Assembly: GCA_014904845.1 (NCBI GenBank)
Contig: MU119326.1
Coordinates: 5,018-69,017, forward strand
Length of the DNA stretch: 64,000 nt
Source: Acephala macrosclerotiorum
Taxonomy: Eukaryota > Ascomycota > Leotiomycetes > Helotiales > Mollisiaceae
Direction of reading: 5' to 3'
Positions 19,726-29,335 of this stretch are shown here, piece after piece; the stretch's first letter is position 1, and each line of letters begins with the position of its first letter. The translations under genes and the position numbers were made by a program. The notes below the pieces were generated by a model. It made no database searches and was not told where the DNA came from. It saw only the letters and a program-made list of their open reading frames with translations.

Positions 19726-20804
19726 CTTCAGACTATTATAGGTTGTAGCTATCTCCCTCTTAGTATGAACCAAACCTTTGAAGGCCAAGGTGCTGGACAA
19801 ATTCTCGACGATTGCTCGATTCTTCTCGTAAGCTTCTGGCAAAATCGCTGATAGTGACATCCCAATGGTTTGCTTCACTTGTGTAAGATTTTGCATGAAC
19901 TGATCGATAGCTTGGAACTTGTGTCGGCCTGTAATTGTCTCGTCCGTCAATGATTGGATTTCATGGGGTTGGCCCTCTTCCCTGCCGTTGATCAGCTCTG
20001 CTTCATCCAAGAAGTGACTGGAACTTACCGTCGAAAAGCAATGTGCCTGATACCACACTTCCATCCCAACTCTTCTACCTTAGCTTTGTCAGTTGAGTAG
20101 TTCTCCTTGAACCTCTTGTCGTCATGATTGGGATCGCCGGGAGGATACCTCTCGTTGAATCTATTGACATATTTCTCGAGATCTGCGAGAATCCGAGCAG
20201 TAATTATCTTACCCCAGATAACCTCGAAGCCATGTGCCTGGGAGATCAAGAAGATTCTTCCCACTTCATCCACGGCAACTTCGTCTTCTGTGACGATAAT
20301 GTCATTTTCTTTGTGCCACTTGATCTGCAGGTCACCCATATCGACATTCTTGACCCGTTCTGACTCTTCGATTGGTACCCCAAGAGAGACAATATTCGAG
20401 TTCAGGAATTTCTCCCTGACTCTATTCCACCAACCCTCTGGTTCAGGGAGCTCGAGCGGCCGGGTAGGTCCTCTGTGCTCTTCTTGCTGGGCTCTAAACT
20501 CGTACTCTGAGATCTTGGCTCGCTGGCCGTCGTAGTCGCATGGACGCATCGTAGGTAATGTGCTGTCTACGGTACGAGAGTTGCGGTGGTTGGATGCCAG
20601 TGGATGTGGTGAATTGGCGCCAGCGCCGACGGAATTGACTGCTGATGTCGGGAATTCGAGATCTGGGAACCTAGGCTCGCTGTATTTGTGGAAGTCCTTC
20701 GAAGGATTAATTTTACCTTCTATGGCGACTCCTCCGCGGTTAGCATATGTTGTCTGGGGAAGATATGTATTTATTATATGTTTGTCCCCTGCAAAAGGCC
20801 CCAA
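19726..20804 (-). pseudogene. 2OG-Fe(II) oxygenase (TET/JBP-like) gene, 5' part
   Basis: The minus strand encodes an acidic and charged region that I do not recognise (ISEYEFRAQQEEHRGPTRPL, GWWNRVREKFLNSN, GFEVIWGKIITARILADLEK). After an interval near 20000 it continues with FQAIDQFMQNLTQVKQTIGM, FKGLVHTKREIATTYNSLK and then the insertion. NSLK followed by VLNTNVAATPH from the other side of the insertion gives the usual strand before the HxD of TET/JBP-like oxygenases, so both parts are probably one gene. An ATG lies at 20549; upstream codons are open to 20804, and an earlier exon is possible. The joint at about 20030 also does not keep frame. Confidence 0.5.
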
Positions 20805-21883
20805 GGAGAATTGGACAATATAGCTCTGTCCCTGCTGATCAGCAACCAGGACCTAGAACTACATCGTGATTCATTGTATGGGAGGTACCAGCAATTTGTG
20901 GGAGGTGGCAAGCTCTGGTTTCGAGCAATCCCTTGTGCTTCGCATAACAAGCAATGCAAGTTGGCTCAAGCTTGCTCGACCCGGTGATGAAATGGAAGCA
21001 AAATTGTGGGACTAGAAACTCTACGTACCTGATGTTTAGAAGAGTAATGCAATATGCTTGACAGGTGCAAACCCTTGTGAGTTCGAACAGACTGACCATC
21101 AAACAAGGCCAAGCTATACTTGTGAATCAAAAGGCAGAGTTTTTGATGGACTGTTGATCTTGATCGCAAAGTTGTACTGTCGTAGCGTTCTTTGGAAGGG
21201 AGTTTTCGAGGGGATGGAGGTGTGTGAGGAATAGTATTGTTTCCTGCGCGCAGGAAGCTAAGAGCTTGATTCTTAATGTGGTCTCGGTATCAGTAGTCTG
21301 TGGGGAGGCTTTTACTTGAGGCGTTGTCTCTGTAGCGCCTTTGGAGAACTTGCGGATAGGGAGCTGCTGGAAATAGTTCTCCGTCGCCGATGATGTGCAT
21401 TTCGTGTTGTAGAAGAAAGTACCTGAGCATCATCAAACATATCTACTCAGCACGTAGTCAAAAGGCTCTTCTGGTATGGATATTAAAATACCACTCTTAC
21501 AGTCTCAAGATCTTCAACAAATCTACCTTTCAGGACAAGAAGCCCCTCGTTGAAGCACACTCTACAATTTTCATCGAAAAAACAACTACTGTATCAATTT
21601 ACAACCTGTACAGCTGCAATTGCTACGTGTGGGTAGATCAGTCCTCCGCCCTGGAATACATTCGCTGCATAATATCTCGGTTTTTTCTACTTACGATAAC
21701 GATCGTCCCCAATCTTTGATTACTACTTTCATCAGATGGCACTCCTCTCAATCCTTTCCTTAGAGACGTATCTACTCAGTCTTGGTATTTATTCCTTCTT
21801 CACCGAGCATCAGTTGAAGAGTTTGGCTTTGCTTGGCTGGTCTTGATAAACACATGTTACATCCTGTTGTCTTTTTTTTTCTT

Positions 21884-21886
<3 letters not shown>
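20805..21886. other. Gene-poor region
   Basis: No supported gene. It may contain the promoter and 5' exons of the broken oxygenase gene. Open frames here are short and without motifs. Confidence 0.35.

Positions 21887-21941
<55 letters not shown>
21887..21941. repeat. Poly-T tract of about 55 bases
   Basis: An uninterrupted T run preceded by T9 and CTTAAA. Read on the minus strand it is a poly-A tract, as at the 3' end of a retroposed copy, although no retroposed gene was recognised beside it. Confidence 0.95.
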
Positions 21942-22178
21942 CAATCTTCTATTTCCTTTTCAGGTGGTAGAGGGTAGAGTAATAGCAATTCCAGACTCTG
22001 CGCATGTCTATATTCCGTTTCAGATATTTTCGCAATGTTGTGTTGATTTTCTCTTCAAGGAAATTTCCGCGCTAGTCCGAATTGGGCCTTCACTAGTCGA
22101 GTTCCGGCAAGACCCTTAATGTCCCCCACTTTAACCAGTGAGCTCCCCTTTACCGAGTAGAGATGTGATTACCCAGAC

Positions 22179-22730
22179 AGGAGCCCCTACACAGGCACCC
22201 CGACTTGCCTACGCAGGCACGGGTGCCTTTGTAGGCCCGAGACGTTCTAATCGAGGCGCTTTGATCAACTGTAGCTCTTTACACAGGCACCGCCAATAAG
22301 CGAGACTCAAACGCAAGCACCCAAAAGACCGATTTAAATTAAGCCCTATGCAGTCCCTTGCCAAAAACAAGAATTAATTACCACGCCGAGAGTCAAATAA
22401 TAAAATAAGGAATGAGTTTCGAGCTTATTATTTTCATAGCCTAAAAGCTATTAAAGTTGATTAGTTATAATAATATGTGCGTTCGATTTTTACTAGTTCA
22501 GCATAGTACAATTTATATTCGCGCAGGCGTTGAGATTTGAACGAGATCTAGCTTTATAATTTCCTATTTGGGAAGCGTTAGTAAGATCAAGTCGGTCTTC
22601 GGGGACCAAGCCTCGCTTATTGGGGTGCCTGTGTAAGGAGCTAATTAGGGCGCCTTGATTAGAACGTCTCGGGCCTATAGAGGCACCCGTGCCAGCGTAG
22701 GCAAGTCGGGGTGCCTGTGTAGGGGCTCCT
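22179..22730. mobile_element. Foldback/MITE-like element with long inverted repeats
   Basis: The element starts AGGAGCCCCTACACAGGC and ends with its complement GCCTGTGTAGGGGCTCCT. The arms stay alignable for about 120 bases with few differences (CCCGACTTGCCTACG, GGCCCGAGACGTTCTAATC, ACAGGCACC, AATAAGCGAG), and more loosely to about 165 bases. The centre (about 22350-22560) is AT-rich and non-coding. No clear target-site duplication is visible. It has no transposase and would need one supplied elsewhere. Confidence 0.75.
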
Positions 22731-22957
22731 ATTTTCCAGGCTATTTTCAAGGCATTTTTAAGCGACAAAAACCAAAATCGACGATTTTACCTGAATATTG
22801 TAGAGCATTTACAAATCGCAATAATTTGAACTTACAATGCGGTACTTATACGAAGCCATAAAGAGTCTATCGAGTCAATCCACGCTAATCTACACTTGGG
22901 GTTGAAAATCGAGATTTAACTTTAGCGTTTATTTATTAGTGAGAAGCCCTGTAAAAC

Positions 22958-23014
22958 ACAAACTTTTGATCCCAAGCTCGTAAGCATTTGCTTAACCCAC
23001 TGAGCGGCCACACC
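22958..23014 (-). other. tRNA-like relic, possibly SINE head
   Basis: On the minus strand the segment begins GGTGTGGCCGCTCAGTGGG, an A-box-like D-arm (TGGCCGCTCAGTGG), and about 25 bases later has GGGATCAAAAG, resembling a B-box. The spacing is shorter than in a working tRNA and the stems pair poorly. It is therefore better read as a tRNA-derived repeat than as a tRNA gene. Confidence 0.3.
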
Positions 23015-23817
23015 ATGTTGCGAGAAGATGATTTATTTTTAGGGGGGATCCTGTTTAGGCTCCCTGGGAGCCGAGTTGGCCCCTCGAACACAATCGTGTA
23101 GAATTAACAACTTTCGCACGGCAGAGCCGAATAGTAAGTAAATCATGATTGGTAACTAGAAGGGAGAGCAGGAACGTGACTGAACAACCTGAGCAGAGGG
23201 TGAGGCGAGGGTGAGTAACGCCTGAGCAGAGCGGAGCAGAGCGGCGACGCTGACTAACCGCGTTTGAAGGAACGCAGGTTAAGTTTCGGCGCAGATTACC
23301 AGAGAAAAACTTAGACATTGTCAGTTAGGGGACTGATAGTTCCGGAGATCTGAAAGAAGCCTTGAACACCGGATCTTGGAAGCTGTGAACCAGAGGATGA
23401 GGAGGTCGTTATGAGGCAAGGCAAGCCCGTTTCTTTCTGGAAACACGTAAAAGGCCGCCACTTTCTCCTATTAGCTTATGTAAGATAACTTTAGGGATAA
23501 AGGTATCAATTGTTACCGGTTTGCACATATGCTGCCCTTGATGGGGACGGGAAGTTGCATGAGATCCTCGTCAATGGCTTAGCGACTCTCTATTTCTATG
23601 TGGTATAACACTTCACCAAGCATGCCTTGAAAGGAAGTTGTGGGGATGGGGACGGAACCATAAAGATTCGAGGTTCCTTTATGTCTATCTATAACCAGAC
23701 GCTGGTCGGCCTCTTGATCTTCCTCTACTTGTCAAGTGTTTGTCTCGTCTTGATCTATATTCGTCTACGACGTAGTCAGCAAGTTGGGCCTCAGGCTTAT
23801 ATCAAAGTGCTTCCTAC
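23015..23817. other. Non-coding region with short G-rich repeats
   Basis: Contains GCGGAGCAGA units near 23225 and no supported gene. Confidence 0.3.
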
Positions 23818-24477
23818 CTAACCACTCCTCTTCATCGTTTTCTGAGCAGTCATCAAGTTCCTCCTCCAATCATAGACCCTCGTCACTCCCTGTCTCCGCT
23901 GACTCCTCCTCTCCCTCCTGGCTCCCTCCGTACCCTTTTCCATCACTAACCCACTCTCAACCCTTTCAATTTTTTCCTCCTTCGCAACCGATTTGACGAC
24001 ATTGGGCAATTTGGGCTTCTGAGCCTGCTTTTGAGGGTTAGGATCATAAACTGACAAGTCTGCACAAAGCACAACCCCGTTACCCCCTGCCTGGAGCAAG
24101 TAACAAGGCTCTTTCACAGCATAAACGTTCGCTTTTGCTTCGTTGCATGTGCTTTTGGGAAGCATGATATATTTTGGACCAGCTTCGCGGGTGATAGTCG
24201 TGCTGATTGGGGTAGTGGTTTCGTATTTGTATTTATCTACGGTATGATTTAGCGAGTGAAGGAATGAGGTGGGAATGAGGAAAAAGTTACTGTTGGGGAG
24301 TTTCATAGCACGGTAGTATATTTGTTGGGCGTCGTCCCACGTCCATGATGACCAAGGAGGAGGCTTTTGGGGTGCGGTTTGAGTCGGAGGTGGGGATGTA
24401 GTGCTTTTCGCTGAGTTGGGTCTTGCAGATATTGACCTGCTTACAGGACGGGGTCTCATGCTGTTTCTTGAAGCCAT
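23818..24477 (-). CDS. Hypothetical protein, small
   Basis: An uninterrupted frame of 219 codons. The N-terminal 40 residues are basic and Ser/Pro-rich (SMRPRPVSRSISARP). The middle has an ordered look (WTWDDAQQIYYRAMKLPNSN, FFLIPTSFLHSLNHTVDKYK, EPCYLLQAGGNGVVLCADLS). The C-terminus is highly charged (ARRERRSQRRQG). I see no known domain, signal peptide or membrane segment. It lies alone between repeat-rich DNA and the glucanase gene. It could be a lineage-specific gene. Confidence 0.5.
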   Translation of the reverse strand: MASRNSMRPRPVSRSISARPNSAKSTTSPPPTQTAPQKPPPWSSWTWDDAQQIYYRAMKLPNSNFFLIPTSFLHSLNHTVDKYKYETTTPISTTITREAGPKYIMLPKSTCNEAKANVYAVKEPCYLLQAGGNGVVLCADLSVYDPNPQKQAQKPKLPNVVKSVAKEEKIERVESGLVMEKGTEGARRERRSQRRQGVTRVYDWRRNLMTAQKTMKRSG

Positions 24478-25161
24478 ATCTTCTTTTAGTCAGATAGCTG
24501 ACAACTGTCCTCAAAGATTGTTCAAGACTTGGAGGATGCCTCGCATACAAAGAAAACTTTTGGGATTGTAGACAAACCCAAGACCGAAAGTGTGCAAAAC
24601 CTCAAATAACATGGTTCCGAACCATCCCACATGCAAAAGTAATATGACATCGTTGCTGCGTCTCGTACCTGCAACAACATCCAAAACGGGTAAGATAAAA
24701 ATTAGAAAAGGGCATCCATGCATGATGCATACCAGGTACCAATGCCGTTGAACCGTCTCAGCCCGTCCGCCAATGCGATGCCACCGGTTGAGATGGGATC
24801 AGGTGACTGGCTGCATTTCTGCCTGATCATGTAACCCAGAGCTGCCGTTCTGGATGCGTTGATAAATCATTTGAGGTAGGTTGAGCCAAAGATACACTGA
24901 TGCGTGGCAAGGCAGAAGTTGTTCGCAAGTACAAAACGATAAGAAAAGTGACGGCAGAGACGTTCATGTTCAAACAGGTCACCGACACCGAGTTGCGGCA
25001 AGCGAATCAAATTCAGGGGAAGATCTCGGAAGTATGCATGATGATGATTGGTCGAGGGCTTTGCCTTCGAAATGAAGTACAAGAATAAATACAGTCAAGA
25101 AAAGAAAGGTATGAATCATCCCATCCCACTTCGATGTACGAGATCGTAGGTTCTTGTTAGC
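24478..25161. other. Intergenic region
   Basis: No supported gene; short open frames on both strands lack motifs. Confidence 0.3.
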
Positions 25162-26224
25162 TCACAAACATTGCGAATAATACGCGCTCTGCTTCGTGCA
25201 AGTCGTTCCGGACACGCAAGAACCAGATCCCGTCCACCCTGTCCCACCACATTGATAGTACTTCGCAATTGTTCCCGATGAAGAATAGGAGGTAGCTTTG
25301 GTAGTAGCGACGACTGTTGCTGCGGTGGTTGTCGAAGATGTGGTGCTAGATACAACGTGGTTGGTGCCTGTGGAGATGGAGACGCTGTATGCCGAGACCG
25401 AGAAGATGGCATCGGTTCCTAAACATGATATTAGCAACTGGTCAGAATGTGGGATATCCCTTGGATTGGCTTACCAGTAAAAGGTTCCGTCCCAGCCCCC
25501 AAGGCAGTAATGTACTGGCTGCTAGAGAACCCTTCCTTCTCCTCGAGATAAGTGAAGAAATCCAAAAGATCACCATCAAAGTCCGTAACCTCATCGTTAG
25601 CAACGAAACTGTAGACAGTGGTATCTCCGTTTGGTCCTGAATAGAGGTCGAAAAAAACTCCATTGATTGTGGTATTACCGACTGCTGATCCGGTGGAAGA
25701 GATAGGTCCTGCACCACCCAATGCCGCTAGCCAAACCATGATCTCGAACTCGTGGGATGCCGTGGCGGTTGGGCTGGTGAAGATATCCCAAGAGACATCA
25801 GCGACGATCGACGTTCCAGTATAGCTGCAAAATACATCAGCACAACTCTCAAGCACCGGGGCAGAAGCAATTCCTACCTCCATTTCCAAATCGCAGGAAT
25901 GCTCGAAATAGAGCTCAACTGAACACCCGTAGCCGTCAACGCCAGATTTGCATAACTCTTCACATTATGGCTCCCACCGGCCCACGTCCAACTCGTGCTC
26001 CAAACCGCCATCCCATTCGTCTCCGAATTAATCGTCGTACACTGCGAACCTGAGGTGGCATTAACTTCACCCCAGAGATCTTGGTATATCGTGTATGTGC
26101 CTGTCACCAGAGAATCCCATCGTCCGCAGATCTCGGTTGAGCGTTCTTTGTGAGTTTTGGTTGGAGCTGCGAGGGTAGCGGTGGAGAAAAGAAGAGGAAA
26201 AGCGACGCCCTGCGTGAACTTCAT
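25162..26224 (-). CDS. Secreted GH12 endoglucanase/xyloglucanase with CBM1
   Basis: Three exons (26224-25878, 25824-25475, 25418-25162) encode a secreted plant-cell-wall enzyme. Residues 1-19 are a signal peptide ([20 protein letters not shown]). GH12 blocks are [24 protein letters not shown]-like [10 protein letters not shown], a beta-strand with [19 protein letters not shown] (first catalytic Glu), and [12 protein letters not shown] (second Glu). A Ser/Thr-rich linker of about 40 residues leads to a C-terminal cellulose-binding CBM1 ([27 protein letters not shown]) with its Cys pattern. The architecture is usual for saprotrophic or plant-associated ascomycetes. Substrate could be cellulose, mixed-linkage glucan or xyloglucan. 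Confidence 0.93.
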
Positions 26225-26451
26225 TTTGAAGATAAATCAACGAGAGTAAAGAGTGACGTATGAAGAAATGCAAGCGGTTTGACTGCTTGAAACAAACAGA
26301 AAGAGAGATATGGCGAGAGCTCACCTTTTAATAAGACTTCCATCCCATGAAAAAATCATCTTAGAAAGTTGAGCGGAGCGTCACGAAATAGATGAAGATA
26401 AGATGAGTATGGAGAATGAGAAGAAACACGCGGAAACGTTGTTAGATGTTT

Positions 26452-26587
26452 CTTACTTCATCACAGGCATAATAGTTACGCCAAGACGACCAGAGCAGGG
26501 GAGATTTGCCTTGGTGCGATCACAGCCATTTTTACCCCCCTGCCCTGGTCTTTCTTGGCGTAACTATTATGCCTGTGACGAAGTAAA
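26452..26587. repeat. Inverted repeat able to form a 50-bp hairpin
   Basis: TTACTTCATCACAGGCATAA at 26453 continues for about 50 bases and returns inverted at 26535-26586, with about four differences and a loop of about 32 bases. It lies upstream of the glucanase gene and has no coding role I can see. It may be a small MITE. Confidence 0.85.
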
Positions 26588-27127
26588 ACACTCAAATTTC
26601 TTTGGCGGAGAAACATCGTCAGGGGTGAAGCGGAGATTAAGATCCTGACATCCGAGTTTCAGCCCCATGGGAGGCGTAAACGAAGCAATACAACGGAAAC
26701 GGGGGCGACGAGGCAAGCACATGGTGATTTGTGAGAACCGTAATCCGATTTGCAATTGCGGTGGTGTTCATACGGACGAGATCATGAGAGATCGAATGAG
26801 TGCACCTGCGACAATTCGAGAAAAAGCTGGGAAAAAGCGGAGAAGTGAGAGTTGAAGCTTCCGTGAATGCTCGGTGCCGAGAACTTCAATCGAAGTCCGG
26901 GTCGAGAACTCTGGCTTGGCGTTCTAATCCTTGTTTTGGGACCAACAAGACCAACAAGCCTGCTGACTGGAGAGATCTCAAGCATGCAGACACGGGATGG
27001 GAGTCAAAACACATTCGACGGCTAGTCGAGGTGCGATATGCAGGAAAGAACTTCCTGAATTCAGGTATGAAGAAAGAAGGTCCAGTGACATCGACGTTAG
27101 GTGTTGAGAGTATTAGGTATTCGTGCA

Positions 27128-28899
27128 TCAGTCCTGCCTATCTTTACTTCGTGATCGTGCCCTCTCCGTCTCTAGAGTAGCTGTTTTCTCTCTATCCTTG
27201 ATCTCCTTGGCGGTCAAATCGGGGTTCACGCGGAACTTCTTGCCTCTCCATTGCACAGTTGTCCCACCGTAAACTGCCCAACACCAAATTGGCAGGGCTA
27301 ATACCTCTCGACCAATCCATGCCGAGATCCATTCGAAGAAGGGCCTTCGTCGTTGCCCAGGAGGAGGGCGTGCAAAGGAAGGAGTATCATCATCGAGCTC
27401 GATCGAAGCCGCCGAGTTCAGCTTGGCATACACGATGGTATCTCCACTCATCCAAACGGTGACAGATACCAGCCAGGCGGCTATAAAAGCTAACCATGTC
27501 TGCGGGATTCCGAATTTCTCGTGGAAATATGGCAGCGTGGTAAGCGCAAATGCTCCGTAAGTTGAACATAGCAAAGGCTCAATACCTGGCTCCACGAAAG
27601 TCGCCAATATCACCGTCCATTTCCGGACTCGAAGCCATCTTACTCGGCGAGCAATATATTCTCGTACCGACATACTAGCCATTGGTTGAATAGCAAGATC
27701 TCCAAAAACTAGACCATGTTTATGGAATTTCTTCCCAGCCTTCTCTTCCTTTACCTTTGTCTTGAACAGAAGGTCCCCTATCAGATGATCTTCGCAGATG
27801 TTTTCTGAAAAGTAATCAATGCCAGGAGCGTACTTTGTAGACGAGGACGTAAGGTAGTCTAGGTGAGCACGTCTGAACATGTTGGATTTGCCAACAATAC
27901 AAGGAGCAACAGCAACAGTGTTGATGGCGCTGTAGAACTTGGCGTGCGATGTAGACATGAACATCTCTTCGAGACGCCCGCCACCTCGTCGCAGAACCTC
28001 ACCGAACTTCGATTCGTCCTTAGGCAAGGCAGAAATTTCGTAGGCAGAGGTGCTAGTTGAAGAAACGTGCTCGTCCTGTTGATGTTCTCCAAGTAGCCCT
28101 CGGGTCTCCTCATCCGCACTCGCCCCAACATTGTCCACGACTAAAGGCAGCTGGTGGACTAACTTGTAGGGAGTAGCTTTCGCCCCGTCGTGCCGGAACC
28201 CATATAGCTTGTCTACCATTCGCCCAGCAACACCCTTCCCTATCCAGACGTTGCAGTCGACAATCCACACAATCTCCCCTTTGGCTTCTCGATATGCTCT
28301 GCTCATGTTCCGAATCTTGGGATTTGGTCCAAGATTATGTGTCTCACCTCCATGACCACTAAGATTCGGGTCCTCCTCTTCAACAAATAACTCAGCGTCA
28401 AACTTCGGGAAGTCTGCTAGCAAACGTTGCAATACAGGAAATGCAGGATCGCTCGCTGATGCTATGCAAAGGTATATCGTCAATTTCTGGAGAGGATATG
28501 TTTGTCGAAACGTGGCAGCGAGACATTCGTATAATTGTGGTTCGAGTCCTTTCACAGGTCGAATAATCGTTATATGCGGAACATCCTCAACCTTCAGAGT
28601 CGGAGATACCCCAGGTCTTGGCTTTGAGGAGTAAAGGCGAAATCTGCAAAGCATCAGCTTGGTGGTCTGCTCCAGCATTGGCGTTTCACATACAACTGGG
28701 TGAAGCCAATTGCTTGGACACCTATGAGGAAAATATACCATATGCCACATGCACAGGCAATTGCAAAGACAAGCGTCGACGTCTCATGGCGATGACCATC
28801 TGCCACCGCTGCAGCAGTAGCCACTGGAGAGTTAAGAGGAGAGGCTTGCATGCGGATAAAAGTGCGAGTTGTGTTCTTGTGATGTCGGCCAAGAAACAT
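27128..28899 (-). CDS. Ceramide glucosyltransferase (glucosylceramide synthase)
   Basis: Two exons (28899-28694, 28643-27128) encode 573 residues of a GT21 enzyme that moves glucose from UDP-glucose to ceramide at the Golgi membrane. A membrane segment near residues 45-65 (LVFAIACACGIWYIFLIGVQ) anchors it. Catalytic landmarks are ITIIRPVKGLEPQLYECLAA, NPKIRNMSRAYREAKGEIVW, IVDCNVWIGKG, ENICEDHLIGD and RRVRWLRVRKW, covering the D,D,D,(Q/R)xxRW signature. Further hydrophobic segments near 400-450 and 500 follow, with a charged C-terminus. Glucosylceramide is required for normal growth and polarity in many fungi. The start ATG precedes a conserved membrane helix, so I favour it. Confidence 0.92.
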
Positions 28900-29335
28900 C
28901 GAAGCCCGAGGGAAACCGCTAGTTAGTCAGCGATGCACGTGACAATTAAAGTCTCGGAATTTTTCGCTCTAAAATATTTTTCTGAGGAACGAGCATCCAA
29001 AAGCAACCAACATCGCATGATTTTGTGCGCGAATTCTTCTCCATCTGTACGGAGAGAATATATGAAGCCGTAAGTGTTGTTCGCAATCACCTTCCTTGCA
29101 TAGAATATTGGAATTGCTTGCCAGGATGACTCCAAACTCGATGCATACGGGGAATGACTCTGACTTTACGTCGTTCCTCAATGATCGCTCAATTCTCTCT
29201 TGAGAAGACTACAACGGTATCTGAGCAAAGCAACTATCACTCTTCGATTATTGTTGGAGGTCTGAGAAGCTTCGTGCTGACTTCTTAACCTAGCAGAATC
29301 TCGATATGACTCGACGGTAACACTGTCTCCTCATC
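28900..29335. promoter_or_regulatory. Divergent promoter region
   Basis: Shared upstream region of the ceramide glucosyltransferase (minus) and Sen2 (plus) genes. A CACGTG lies at 28936. No other regulatory site is certain. Confidence 0.4.

Noticed and set aside
22179..22730. Open frames inside the foldback element
   Set aside because: They arise from the inverted arms and are not conserved coding sequence.
23181..23260. CRISPR-like or satellite array from GCGGAGCAGA units
   Set aside because: Only two or three short adjoining units with no regular spacers.
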